A stretch of DNA of 64,000 nucleotides, taken from NCBI GenBank assembly GCA_025059195.1, contig JANXDU010000003.1:21465-85464 (forward strand). The letters run 5' to 3'. The translations under genes were made by a program, and so were the position numbers. Below are positions 8,303 through 16,329 of this stretch, in pieces. Numbering within the stretch: the stretch's first letter is position 1; every line of letters starts with the position of its first letter. Source of the stretch: Candidatus Bathyarchaeota archaeon (GTDB lineage: Archaea > Thermoproteota > Bathyarchaeia > Bathyarchaeales > Bathycorpusculaceae). The notes beneath the pieces were generated by a model. That model did not search any database. It saw only the letters and a list, made by a program, of their open reading frames with translations, and had not been told where the DNA came from.

Positions 8303-8746
8303 ATGACCACATTTTTCCACGAGAAAAAATCGTTAAATTCAATAATTGAAGCGCTTAGAAAAAAGGGATACAAGGCAACACCGCAAAGAATAGCAGTGTG
8401 TAGGTATGCCCTTCAAAGCCCAACGCATCCAACGGCCAAAGCCATTTACCAAAAAGTAAGGGAGGAATACCCAACAATAAGCCTTGCAACGGTTTACAAA
8501 ACCCTAAAAGTTCTTAAAGAACTTGATTTAATCCAAGAGTTGCCGTTTTTCCAGGGGCAAACGCGATTTGACCCTAATGTAAACCCGCACATAAACATGG
8601 TCTGTTTGAAATGTGGCAAAATCATTGATTTAAACAACACTGAGGTAGGAATTTTTATCCAGAAATTAGCTCAGTCGGCCAAATTCCGTTTAAAGGGACA
8701 GAGATTAGACATTTACGGATTTTGTGAAAAGTGTTTTAAAGGCTAA
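8303..8746 (+). CDS. Fur family transcriptional regulator (PerR-like)
   Basis: A 147-residue Fur-fold protein. The winged helix contains YKATPQRIAVCRYALQSPTHP and TISLATVYKTLKVLKELDLI; the C-terminal dimer domain has the HINMVCLKCGKIIDL zinc site and a second pair, CEKC, near the end. Fur-family proteins sense iron, peroxide or other metals. Its position opposite dpsL in an oxidative-stress island argues for PerR-like peroxide sensing. The repeat at 8283-8296 suggests autoregulation. PerR versus Fur cannot be settled from sequence alone. Confidence 0.92.
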   Translation: MTTFFHEKKSLNSIIEALRKKGYKATPQRIAVCRYALQSPTHPTAKAIYQKVREEYPTISLATVYKTLKVLKELDLIQELPFFQGQTRFDPNVNPHINMVCLKCGKIIDLNNTEVGIFIQKLAQSAKFRLKGQRLDIYGFCEKCFKG

Positions 8747-8822
8747 CTTGAAGCCATCCAAAGTTCTCTTTTTAGGGATACGCAAATAAAATCTTGCCTT
8801 TGTATATGGACAAAATACACCG

Positions 8823-9431
8823 CTAGCAACCACGGCCTTTATCTGACTCGAAATGTTTTTTGAATATTTTGCAAATGTCCTCAGGCTTTTCTATTATGGA
8901 AACCCCTTTCATTTTAGCTAGCTTCTTGACGTGTTCCACGTCTTCTTTTCTAACCATCAGTTTCAGCTCCTTACCGCTTGGAAGCTTGGTATAAACAACT
9001 CCTTCTTTGTAGTCTGAAGGCATTATGTATACGGGAACAAAAGCTTTCAAAGCCATGATTGCTGAGTTACTAATTAAACTATCCGCTATTCCCATTGAAA
9101 TTTTCGCTACAGTGTTAGATGTTGCCGGAGCGATTAACAGAAACTCAAATTTTCCAGTTTGCAACTGACCAGCCAAGAATGGCGTATTAGAATCAACCTC
9201 AACGAAAACTCTGTTAAAAGTATCCTTCAAGGTATTGCCTAATCTATACCATTTTATAACTTGCTCTCCAGCCTTGGAAAGGTAGACGTTAATATCCACT
9301 AAATTTTGATATTGCACTTTTATCTTCTTCATAACTTCAATGGTTTCGGTTAGTCTGTCCCCGCTTCCAGTGATTCCCCAAGCCACCTTCTTTTTCTTCA
9401 CTGCGCTTTCCATATTTGCACAAGCCATCAT
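8823..9431 (-). CDS. afpA: Archaeoflavoprotein AfpA
   Basis: A 202-residue flavoprotein of the phosphopantothenoylcysteine-decarboxylase fold. The nucleotide loop is AWGITGSGDRLTET, and LLIAPATSNTVAKISMGIADSL is the typical FMN-binding segment. AfpA is an FMN protein described from Archaeoglobus that accepts electrons from ferredoxin; its physiological role is unclear. Its start overlaps the stop of the iron-sulfur flavoprotein gene by four bases, an arrangement also known from Archaeoglobus as far as I recall. The pair probably forms a short electron-transfer unit. Confidence 0.85.
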   Translation of the reverse strand: MMACANMESAVKKKKVAWGITGSGDRLTETIEVMKKIKVQYQNLVDINVYLSKAGEQVIKWYRLGNTLKDTFNRVFVEVDSNTPFLAGQLQTGKFEFLLIAPATSNTVAKISMGIADSLISNSAIMALKAFVPVYIMPSDYKEGVVYTKLPSGKELKLMVRKEDVEHVKKLAKMKGVSIIEKPEDICKIFKKHFESDKGRGC

Positions 9432-10021
9432 AATTTAATTTTTTCAAAATGTTTTAGGGCTTCTGCAAATTTTTTCACGGATTTCTTAAGGCTTTTAAAT
9501 CCTTCCTCGTCGTTTTTAACAGCTTCTAAAGAGTCTTTTGACCAGAAAGTTGCACCTAAATTCGCTCCAAAGGCGCCCCCACTCACGGGGATAATTCCAT
9601 TAAGAATATAAAAAGTCAAGATCTGCTGTATAGCCAGCTCCTGTCCTCCTATCCTATCGCCCCCCACGGCAATAGCCATGCCCACTTTATACCTAAAAAC
9701 GTTAGGGTCAGCTGCAGTAAGAGCCCTGCACCTATCCATAACAGCTTTTAACTGCGCACTAACCCCACCGTTGTAGACAGGTGTAGCGATAATGACGCCA
9801 TTGGCAGCCTTGAGAAGATCATAAAGCGTTGCCATGTCATCAGCAACCCTGCACTTCTTATGTTTTAAACAATAGTCACAGTGTGTACAAAAGCCAATGT
9901 TTTTTCCCCTAACGGTGAAAAATTCCGTCTGAAAACCCATTTCATTTAACAAATTTAGCGCTTTCATGGTAACGTACTCTGTGGCTTTTTTCCGCGGGCT
10001 TCCGCATAAACCTACTATCAT
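9428..10021 (-). CDS. Iron-sulfur flavoprotein (Isf-like, NADPH-FMN reductase fold)
   Basis: A 197-residue flavodoxin-fold protein with the FMN loop GSPRKKATEY at the N-terminus, the compact cysteine motif CTHCDYCLKHKKC around residues 48-60 that binds a [4Fe-4S] cluster in Isf, and the second FMN loop ATPVYNGGVSAQLKAVMDR. Isf-type proteins pass electrons from ferredoxin to oxygen or peroxide. Translation is probably coupled to afpA, which overlaps its stop. Confidence 0.9.
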   Translation of the reverse strand: MIVGLCGSPRKKATEYVTMKALNLLNEMGFQTEFFTVRGKNIGFCTHCDYCLKHKKCRVADDMATLYDLLKAANGVIIATPVYNGGVSAQLKAVMDRCRALTAADPNVFRYKVGMAIAVGGDRIGGQELAIQQILTFYILNGIIPVSGGAFGANLGATFWSKDSLEAVKNDEEGFKSLKKSVKKFAEALKHFEKIKL

Positions 10022-10125
10022 GACTCATCACCTGAAACATCGCTGTCGAAGTATAAAAACATGCTAAATTTCAGCTGGAGGCACACCGGTTTTCTATTTA
10101 CGCTAAAACAGCTACTCGCTCTTTA

Positions 10126-11088
10126 CTAATTTAGTATCTCCAGTAACAGAAGCCACAAGTTTAGGTATAACCCGGCAGCTAACGATGAGACTAAAATAAG
10201 CGACGCCATTGTTTCCTTATGAAAATTGTAACGTTCACTTAAAATCATATTTGAAATAGCTACCGGTGCACCATGCATGACCAGTATTATTGTCCTTTCC
10301 GTAGGGGTAATTTTGAGCCAAGCGGCAATTAACAACGCTAATGTTGGTAGGACGACAGCCCTCAAAAGACTGAACTTGAATCCATCAACGATATTCACAT
10401 ATTTTCTTCCATAAAAGAAGACTCCAAGCATGAATATTGCCACAGTTGCCGTTGTTGCTCCCAGCATCCGCAACGGAATCGCTATAGGTAAAGGAATTTT
10501 GATCTTAAGGGTAGACAACACAAAGCCTATCACAATAGAGCCAACAAGCGGGTTCCTTGAAAGCTTTTTTACGACTTGTCCAACGCTTTCAGATAAATTG
10601 GATTTTTCCATGTGGTGTAATTCCAAAACGATAATGGAAATGGGAACTCCGATTATGGATATGGATGCCGCCGAAAGTGTTGCCAAGGCAACTTCGTTGG
10701 GAAAAGCCAGCATTATAAACGGTATTCCAAAAAATGCCAAACTGCCAAAAACTGTGCTAACTATCAAAAGATATAGGGTTTCCTTTGAGAACTTAAAAAC
10801 CCTATAAAGGAGCAAATAAATGGCCGTCATTAGGACTATTGGAAATTGGCCGGTAAAAATAAAGATTAGCCTCTCAGGAGAAAAATCAACCTCGGCTAGA
10901 TCTGTAATAAAAAGGGCGGGCAAAGCAAAATAATAGACATATGCGCTAAAAACTCGTTCATCTCCATGCTTTAAAAAGCCAAACTTTCTGGAAATATACC
11001 CAAAGAATATTAAGGAAAGGATGGTTACTGTAGTGCGAAGGGCCACATCTCCGCCCATTTGGATCAATTCTCCAGAAAAAGATGTCAT
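10126..11088 (-). CDS. AEC family permease (auxin efflux carrier-like)
   Basis: A 320-residue membrane protein with about ten hydrophobic helices in the two five-helix repeats typical of the AEC/BASS fold, including the helix breaks FALPALF near residue 53 and HGAPVAISNM near residue 275. Such carriers export or exchange organic anions such as malate or malonate. A short open frame (11098-11331) sits nine bases upstream. The substrate is unknown. Confidence 0.85.
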   Translation of the reverse strand: MTSFSGELIQMGGDVALRTTVTILSLIFFGYISRKFGFLKHGDERVFSAYVYYFALPALFITDLAEVDFSPERLIFIFTGQFPIVLMTAIYLLLYRVFKFSKETLYLLIVSTVFGSLAFFGIPFIMLAFPNEVALATLSAASISIIGVPISIIVLELHHMEKSNLSESVGQVVKKLSRNPLVGSIVIGFVLSTLKIKIPLPIAIPLRMLGATTATVAIFMLGVFFYGRKYVNIVDGFKFSLLRAVVLPTLALLIAAWLKITPTERTIILVMHGAPVAISNMILSERYNFHKETMASLILVSSLAAGLYLNLWLLLLEILN

Positions 11089-11097
11089 TAGAGATTT

Positions 11098-11331
11098 CTA
11101 AAGATTTCCATGCTTAAACTTAAAATTACTGAGCTTTTTATGGTCAAACAAGCTCATTTTGCTTTGGCAAAGGTTTAGAATAACGAATGGAGAACTCGCA
11201 TCAACCCTCAAAATACACACACCATAATTTTCTCCTTCCGGAAAAGGAACACTTTCATCAATACTTTTCGTAACCCCATCCACATTTCTCGAAAATAACC
11301 CCACCATTAATTCTTCGTAACTCACCTCCAC
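11098..11331 (-). CDS. Short open frame of uncertain reality
   Basis: Seventy-seven codons from a GTG, ending nine bases before the AEC gene. The sequence (e.g. LFSRNVDGVTKSIDESVPFP) resembles nothing I know. A GGAGGTGA site lies near the 5' end but is not well spaced for any start codon in this frame, and another frame across the same region also reads protein-like, which suggests a decayed gene. Confidence 0.3.
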   Translation of the reverse strand: MEVSYEELMVGLFSRNVDGVTKSIDESVPFPEGENYGVCILRVDASSPFVILNLCQSKMSLFDHKKLSNFKFKHGNL

Positions 11332-11499
11332 CTTTGAAACAAAAATCTAACAACAAAGCCAACTCATCCGCCAATTCCCTCGGAATCTTACCATGCAAAA
11401 AGGTCCATGCTGATAAGGCATCCCAATTATAGTTTCCAAAGAAAAATTAGCCCTAAACGGTAAAACAGGCAAGACAAAGACTTAAAACGGAAAAAGAAT

Positions 11500-11554
11500 G
11501 GAGTTTGCTGAGAAATCTCCGCAAGGAGGGGGTTCAAATCCCGTCCCGGAATCC
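11500..11554 (+). other. tRNA-like 3' fragment (class II variable arm and T-arm)
   Basis: The stretch contains CTCC-GCAA-GGAG, a tetraloop hairpin like the long variable arm of tRNA-Ser/Leu, immediately followed by a T-arm with loop TTCAAAT and a partly paired stem, then TCCCGGAATCC, which looks like a 3' acceptor strand. TTGCTGA just upstream could be an anticodon loop with GCT (Ser). No matching 5' acceptor strand or D-arm lies in the preceding 100 bases, and the T-stem has a G-G mismatch. I read it as a tRNA remnant. The rest of 11332-11695 holds nothing I can support. Confidence 0.4.
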
Positions 11555-11695
11555 TTGCAGAAATCATGTAGGCGTCAAGGCACTTCCATGCTAAAGATTC
11601 AAATAAAATGTCATCTCCTTCTCAAGCCTTACTGTGTGTAAGACTTGGTTTTTGTTAATAAAAGAAGGAAGTTTATCCTTAACTATCAGTGTTGG

Positions 11696-12889
11696 CTATG
11701 TTATTGTTAGCTGTTCAAGGTTTTTTGGATAATATGTGATGAGTTCGCATCCATCCTTTGTTATTAGCACCGTGTCTGAGTGGCGGAACCCGGCGAATCC
11801 AACCTCGTATATGCCTGGCTCACAGCTTACCACCATTCCAGCCATTAGCTTTTCCCTGTTCCCGATGTCAAGCCATGGAGGTTCATGGCCTTCTAGGCCT
11901 AGCCCATGGCCGGTGTGGTGTCTAACCATGTGGGTTAGTCCAGCTTTTTTGAAAACGTCCATTGAAGCCTTGTCAACTTCGCTGCATTCAACGCCTTCCC
12001 TCATCGCTTGGATGGCTGCTTCCTGGGCTTCAACCATGAATTGGAAGTAGCGTTTCTGTTTGGCGGAAGGCATGCCCACTATCATGGTGCGTTCAAGTTC
12101 GCAGCTGTATCCACCTATTTCCACGGCTGCCTCGGCTATTAGGACATCGCCGCTCTTGATTCTATGTCTTGTTCCAATAGCGTGGGGGATAGCGCTCATT
12201 TCGCCAATTTGCCCTCTAAACCCAGCGGAGACTGGAAAGATGTTTTTTAAAGGCTCGAAATCGACGCCTAAAGTTTTCTTCATTATGCTAGTGGTTTCCA
12301 GTGATGCTGCTAGGGCTACCTCCACGTCCCAAGAGCCTTCCGTAGCATATTCCTGTAACAGCGAAACCGCCAAGTTCGCCCACTTCGCGCTTTCCTTTAT
12401 TAAGGCGATTTCAGCCGGCGACTTGATGAGCCGCATTTTTGGCACGAGATCAGCCATGTCCACAAACTTTGCTTCTGGCAGTTTCTGCGTTATAGGCGGC
12501 CCCTTATACCCCCACATGCCAGTGGCTCCAGCCTTGTTGTCTATACCGATACGTTTTTTGGCTAATCCCATTTCTTTTAGGAATTCGGCGAAATGTTCTA
12601 TAGGGTGTTTTTCGCCGGGATAGTCAAGGTAGGTTTCAACTTTCTCAATAATCCTTGTTTTCAAGGGGACATGGTCTTTCTCCAGCAGAGGCCCCATGAA
12701 GGTTATTCTCCCGTCCAATGGGATGACTAAGGCCGCCGGCCTCTCAGTGGGTATGAAAGAGTACCCAGTTAAGTAAAATATGCTCGTAGGGTTTGTCAAA
12801 TAAAGGGCGTCGAGGCCTCTTCGCTTTAAAACTTTTCTGACTTTTTCTATGCGTTTTTTATATTCGCTTTCACTTATTGAAAGCTCCAT
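11696..12889 (-). CDS. M24 family metallopeptidase (Xaa-Pro peptidase-like)
   Basis: A 397-residue protein with the N-terminal creatinase-like domain (LDALYLTNPTSIFYLTGYSF) and a C-terminal pita-bread domain. The conserved HHTGHGLGLEGHEPPW and SCEPGIYEVGFAGFRHSD boxes are present. The two aspartate metal ligands of typical members are replaced by glutamate: the motif reads AEAAVEIGGYSCELERT where D-x-G and SDxTRT are usual. Substitutions of this type occur in hydrolase branches of the family other than classic prolidase, so the substrate may be a non-peptide amide. Cytosolic, stand-alone gene. Confidence 0.88.
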   Translation of the reverse strand: MELSISESEYKKRIEKVRKVLKRRGLDALYLTNPTSIFYLTGYSFIPTERPAALVIPLDGRITFMGPLLEKDHVPLKTRIIEKVETYLDYPGEKHPIEHFAEFLKEMGLAKKRIGIDNKAGATGMWGYKGPPITQKLPEAKFVDMADLVPKMRLIKSPAEIALIKESAKWANLAVSLLQEYATEGSWDVEVALAASLETTSIMKKTLGVDFEPLKNIFPVSAGFRGQIGEMSAIPHAIGTRHRIKSGDVLIAEAAVEIGGYSCELERTMIVGMPSAKQKRYFQFMVEAQEAAIQAMREGVECSEVDKASMDVFKKAGLTHMVRHHTGHGLGLEGHEPPWLDIGNREKLMAGMVVSCEPGIYEVGFAGFRHSDTVLITKDGCELITYYPKNLEQLTIT

Positions 12890-13007
12890 AAACAGTTCCC
12901 TCTAATATTAAAGCTGGTATTTCTTGCTGTGGAGTTAAATGCTTTTCCAAAATTTTGGTTAGACTTATTAAAGCTAAGCCAATAAAAGGACAGTTTGGCG
13001 GTTAAAT

Positions 13008-13474
13008 TTGGCGAAAGCCTCTAAAAAACCTAAAGAGCTTAACCAAAAACTTTTAGAATCCGCCTTGAAGGGGAAAACTTTGATTGTTACTGGTATATGC
13101 TCCAGCAGCCCTACCGCGCCGTTGGCGTCCGCGAAGTTCAAAGAGCCTTAAAGTTTTCCAGTCCAAGCATAGCGGTTCATCACCTTGAAAAACTGGAGGA
13201 GCTCGGCCTCGTTAAGAAGAAGCCGACGGGCGATTACGTGTTGAAGGAAGAGGTTAAAATTGGAATTTTACAGTTTTTCACCCGTGTGGGCCGCTTCATG
13301 GTTCCCCCCTACCTGTTCTATTCGGTTCTTTTCACAATCATGCTAACCACTTATACTGCCTTATGCTTTTTGAGCCAAGTTTGGCCAAACCTTTATGCCT
13401 TCATGTTTGGGCTTATCGCCATTGCAGCCTTCTGGATTGAAACAATTCGCATTTGGAGGGCAAAACCATTTTGA
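13008..13474 (+). CDS. Winged-helix regulator with C-terminal membrane helices, 5' end frameshifted
   Basis: From ATG 13097 the frame encodes YRAVGVREVQRALKFSSPS and AVHHLEKLEELGLVKKKPTG, a winged-helix domain, then two membrane helices (VPPYLFYSVLFTIMLTTYTA and VWPNLYAFMFGLIAIAAFWI). The natural N-terminus lies in a different frame upstream: from TTG 13008 it reads AKASKKPKELNQKLLESALK, and joins smoothly as GKTFDCYWYMLQQP if one T is added in the TTT run at 13079-13081. So either the gene is frameshifted or one base is missing in the sequence. It probably senses something at the membrane; target unknown. Confidence 0.7.
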
Positions 13475-13538
13475 GAACTGTTCTAAGATCTAGCTTTAAA
13501 AGGCTGAAAACCTTTAAAAGCCATGAGGCGAGGATCCC

Positions 13539-13799
13539 TTGAAAAAGAGTTTAGCTTATTCCTTGATTGCAGTGTTTGTTGGAATGCTGGTAGTTGTGGT
13601 TCCGCTTTTTCTTGTGCCAGCCGTAGACATGGGTTTGGAAGCCAAGTTTTTGCCTCAATTCATCCCGGAGAAGATGAGAAGCCTTGAAGAGATTTCTGGA
13701 CTAGGCTTGGCGGTGGCTCTAGCCAAATATTACATTGTTAGAGCTAGGCTTTTTCATTGGCTTTCCCTTTGTTCCAGTTTTGGTACAATAATGTTCTAG
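13539..13799 (+). CDS. Small membrane protein, possibly truncated
   Basis: Starts TTG with a clear hydrophobic helix (SLIAVFVGMLVVVVPLFLVP). After about residue 65 the frame loses character, while another frame continues with a hydrophobic stretch (LGFFIGFPFVPVLVQ), suggesting a frameshift near 13745. It follows the winged-helix gene by 64 bases on the same strand and may be its partner. The bases from 13800 to 13964 show nothing further. Confidence 0.45.
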   Translation: MKKSLAYSLIAVFVGMLVVVVPLFLVPAVDMGLEAKFLPQFIPEKMRSLEEISGLGLAVALAKYYIVRARLFHWLSLCSSFGTIMF

Positions 13800-13964
13800 A
13801 CCCTTGGCATTACAGGCTTCATTTTATGTAAAATTTTTCGGTGAAAGCCTATAATGGATTAGAAGAAAGGTATACACTTCTCGTCTGGAAAACTTGCTAA
13901 AGAAGCTAAAAGGCAAGCCTATGTTGAATAACTGTTAAAGCTTGATCTTCCTTTGCACTTCTTT

Positions 13965-14747
13965 CTAAGGTTCTTTTAGGGCTTTTCTTGCGAAGGTAAT
14001 GTATCCTGTGTGCGCCGTCATGAGTGTTTGTGGCCTTGTTTTACCTCGTTCTGTTTGTATCCCCCGCACTAGGCATTCGAAGGTTTCTATGTCTACAAAG
14101 CTGTGCTCCTTCAATTCTTCCACGGTTTTAACTGTTTGGTCTATGGTTGGACTGAAGGAAATAAAAGTTCCACAGGGCTTCAGCGCCTTGTGAGCATGGG
14201 AAACCACAAGCCATGGAGTCGCCATATCCAGTATAACAGCGTCCACGTCCTCCTCGTCTATGCTCACCGTGATGTCCTTGTTTTTAAGCTCAACAAAGTC
14301 CCTCAGGCCAGCTCGTTTAATGTTTTTCTCTGCAGTTTCAAGAAATTCGCTTCTAACTTCGTAGCTGTAGACGCGGCCATTTGGCTTAACAAAGTGGGCG
14401 AGGGCTGTGGTTAATGCACCTGTGCCGGTTCCAGCCTCCACAACGCGGCTGCCCGGGCCTATTCCGCTGAAGACTACGATGAGGGCGATGTCCTTTGGAT
14501 ACATTATCTGGGTTCGTCTGACACTCTTCATTATGTAATCGCGGAGTAGCGGCTTAAGGATTGTGAACTGGACGCCGAGGCTGGTGCCCACAGTTGAGCC
14601 ATAGTTTTTGCCTATCAAGTCGTCCAGTTTTATGAAGCCCTTATGAGTGTGAAGTGTCTTTCCGGCCTCAACTTTGACGAGGTATGTTCGCCTCTGGTCT
14701 AGGTAAAGCAGAACGTATTCGCCTTCAACTACTTTTTGGCTTTGCAA
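13965..14747 (-). CDS. trmI: tRNA (adenine-N1)-methyltransferase TrmI
   Basis: A 260-residue Rossmann-fold methyltransferase. The SAM loop is VVEAGTGTGALTTALAHFV, preceded by the family motif RRTQIMYPKDIALIVVFSGI; a small N-terminal beta domain precedes it, as in archaeal TrmI. The enzyme makes 1-methyladenosine at positions 57/58 of tRNA, stabilising the T-loop at high temperature. It lies 17 bases downstream of the DapA-Fae gene on the same strand, so the two may share a transcript. Confidence 0.93.
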   Translation of the reverse strand: MQSQKVVEGEYVLLYLDQRRTYLVKVEAGKTLHTHKGFIKLDDLIGKNYGSTVGTSLGVQFTILKPLLRDYIMKSVRRTQIMYPKDIALIVVFSGIGPGSRVVEAGTGTGALTTALAHFVKPNGRVYSYEVRSEFLETAEKNIKRAGLRDFVELKNKDITVSIDEEDVDAVILDMATPWLVVSHAHKALKPCGTFISFSPTIDQTVKTVEELKEHSFVDIETFECLVRGIQTERGKTRPQTLMTAHTGYITFARKALKEP

Positions 14748-14764
14748 GATTTTCCGTTACCCCG

Positions 14765-16243
14765 TTAGGGCGAGTATTTGAAGGGGTGTTTAGCGCGTTC
14801 CTTGTTTTCTATAAGCTCCTCTATGGAAGGCCTCCCCTCCACGGCTTTTCTTATGGCGTGGCGCATAGCCTTATAGTTGTTTATGTAGACACGTTGGCGG
14901 TCCACAGCCGATGGATGAACAAAAACGTTCGCTATTATAACTAAGGCCTCAGCAGCCTCTTTTGGTATAGTGCCATCCGCAACGCTGTCCACCACGGCTT
15001 TGGCTACCGCTGTTTGGGCTGGGCCGTACACCATGCCGGCCTGCCGCATGTTGGTTACCGTAACCGTTGGAACTATAAGCGTTAGAGGCTTAACGGTTAG
15101 GTTTGGCTCTAGTATGGCCAATAGTGGCTCGTGACCCGGTGCCGGGGTAGCCTTCGCCTTTACAAAAGCGGCGCCTACGGGGCCATCTTTTGTGCCGATC
15201 ACGAGGTCTATGTGGGCTACTTCGGCACCCGTTCCAGCTAATGCTTCGCCTACACGAAGGTTGAAGTCCCTTATGATTTCGGGGGTTATGTCAATCGCCA
15301 TAAACCGTTGCTCCATAGGTTTTTCTGCGATCTGGAAGGTTATGGGCTTCGGTTCTATTTTGCCAAGTTTCTCCAATTCGAGGCGAAGTTCCTCCCTGTT
15401 CTCGTAGGTTAGTTCACCGCCTACACTTAAGGGTAGCCTAACGGGGCCGACTTTTATTTTCATCATGTTTAGGGCTGCTTTTGCGCCTACTGGGCCGCTT
15501 CCAGCGATTATGCGGGCTATCTTTTGAATCTTGTATTGAAGTTCCCGGGCTTTTTGAAGCTCGCCATTTTTAATATGGTTATACACCTGAACCCAGACGT
15601 CTGGCATGAAGTTGGCGCTGGCGAGAATTGCGCCGGAACACCCCGCTGCTAAAGCTGCCACCACAACTTCGTCATGTCCGCATAATACATTGATTTTGTC
15701 CCTGACCTTTTCCAGCACTGCCAAAATGTAGCTGAGTTGTCCGCTGCTGTCTTTTAAGCCCACAATGTTTGGTATTTGCGCTAAGTCCTCCACCATCTGC
15801 CACGTCAATTGTACCCCCGTACATTGGGGAATATTATATAAGATTATTGGCATTTCCACCTTGCTTGCAATTGTGTCATAATGCTCATAAACTCCACGAT
15901 CCGCGGGCTTCAGATAGAAAGGCGTGACAATTAGGGCGGCGTCGGCGCCCACGTCCTTTGCATACTTCGCCATGTCAAGGGCTTGATCTGTGCCGCTGGC
16001 TCCAGCCCCAGCAACTACCGGCACGCGTCCGTTAACCTCGTCCACCACGATTTTTATGACTTGTTTCCGCTCTTCCACTGTGAGGTTTACAAATTCGCCT
16101 GTCGTGCCACATGGAACAACCCCATGAACCCCCAGCTCTATGCAGCGGTTCACCAAAAAACGCAGTTGAACCTCGTCGATGGCTTTTCCATCATCCGTGA
16201 AGGGTGTAACAAGCGCAGGCATGATTCCTTCCGGTTTAAACAA
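14765..16243 (-). CDS. Fusion protein: DapA-family aldolase + formaldehyde-activating enzyme (Fae)
   Basis: A 492-residue protein from TTG 16243, chosen because GAGGTGA lies four bases upstream. Residues 1 to about 295 are a DapA-family (beta/alpha)8 aldolase with GTTGEF, the catalytic tyrosine in ILYNIP (Y136) and the Schiff-base lysine in GLKDSSG (K164). The arginine that holds the substrate carboxylate in true dihydrodipicolinate synthase (SRTG) is a cysteine here (QCTG, C141), so lysine synthesis is unlikely. Residues 315-492 are a full-length Fae: VGEALAGTGAEVAHIDLVIG with the active-site histidine (H344), GPAQTAVAKAV, and NVFVHPSAVDR. Fae joins formaldehyde to tetrahydromethanopterin. 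I infer a pyruvate-type aldolase releasing or consuming formaldehyde coupled to Fae. It diverges from the unknown gene at 16330. Confidence 0.9.
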   Translation of the reverse strand: MFKPEGIMPALVTPFTDDGKAIDEVQLRFLVNRCIELGVHGVVPCGTTGEFVNLTVEERKQVIKIVVDEVNGRVPVVAGAGASGTDQALDMAKYAKDVGADAALIVTPFYLKPADRGVYEHYDTIASKVEMPIILYNIPQCTGVQLTWQMVEDLAQIPNIVGLKDSSGQLSYILAVLEKVRDKINVLCGHDEVVVAALAAGCSGAILASANFMPDVWVQVYNHIKNGELQKARELQYKIQKIARIIAGSGPVGAKAALNMMKIKVGPVRLPLSVGGELTYENREELRLELEKLGKIEPKPITFQIAEKPMEQRFMAIDITPEIIRDFNLRVGEALAGTGAEVAHIDLVIGTKDGPVGAAFVKAKATPAPGHEPLLAILEPNLTVKPLTLIVPTVTVTNMRQAGMVYGPAQTAVAKAVVDSVADGTIPKEAAEALVIIANVFVHPSAVDRQRVYINNYKAMRHAIRKAVEGRPSIEELIENKERAKHPFKYSP

Positions 16244-16329
16244 GTTTTCACCTCTTAGAATACCATAAACGTTAAACACATTTAAGCCCTTTTAAAGTTA
16301 GTAGGTTTGTTCTATTGGGGGATAAGCCT

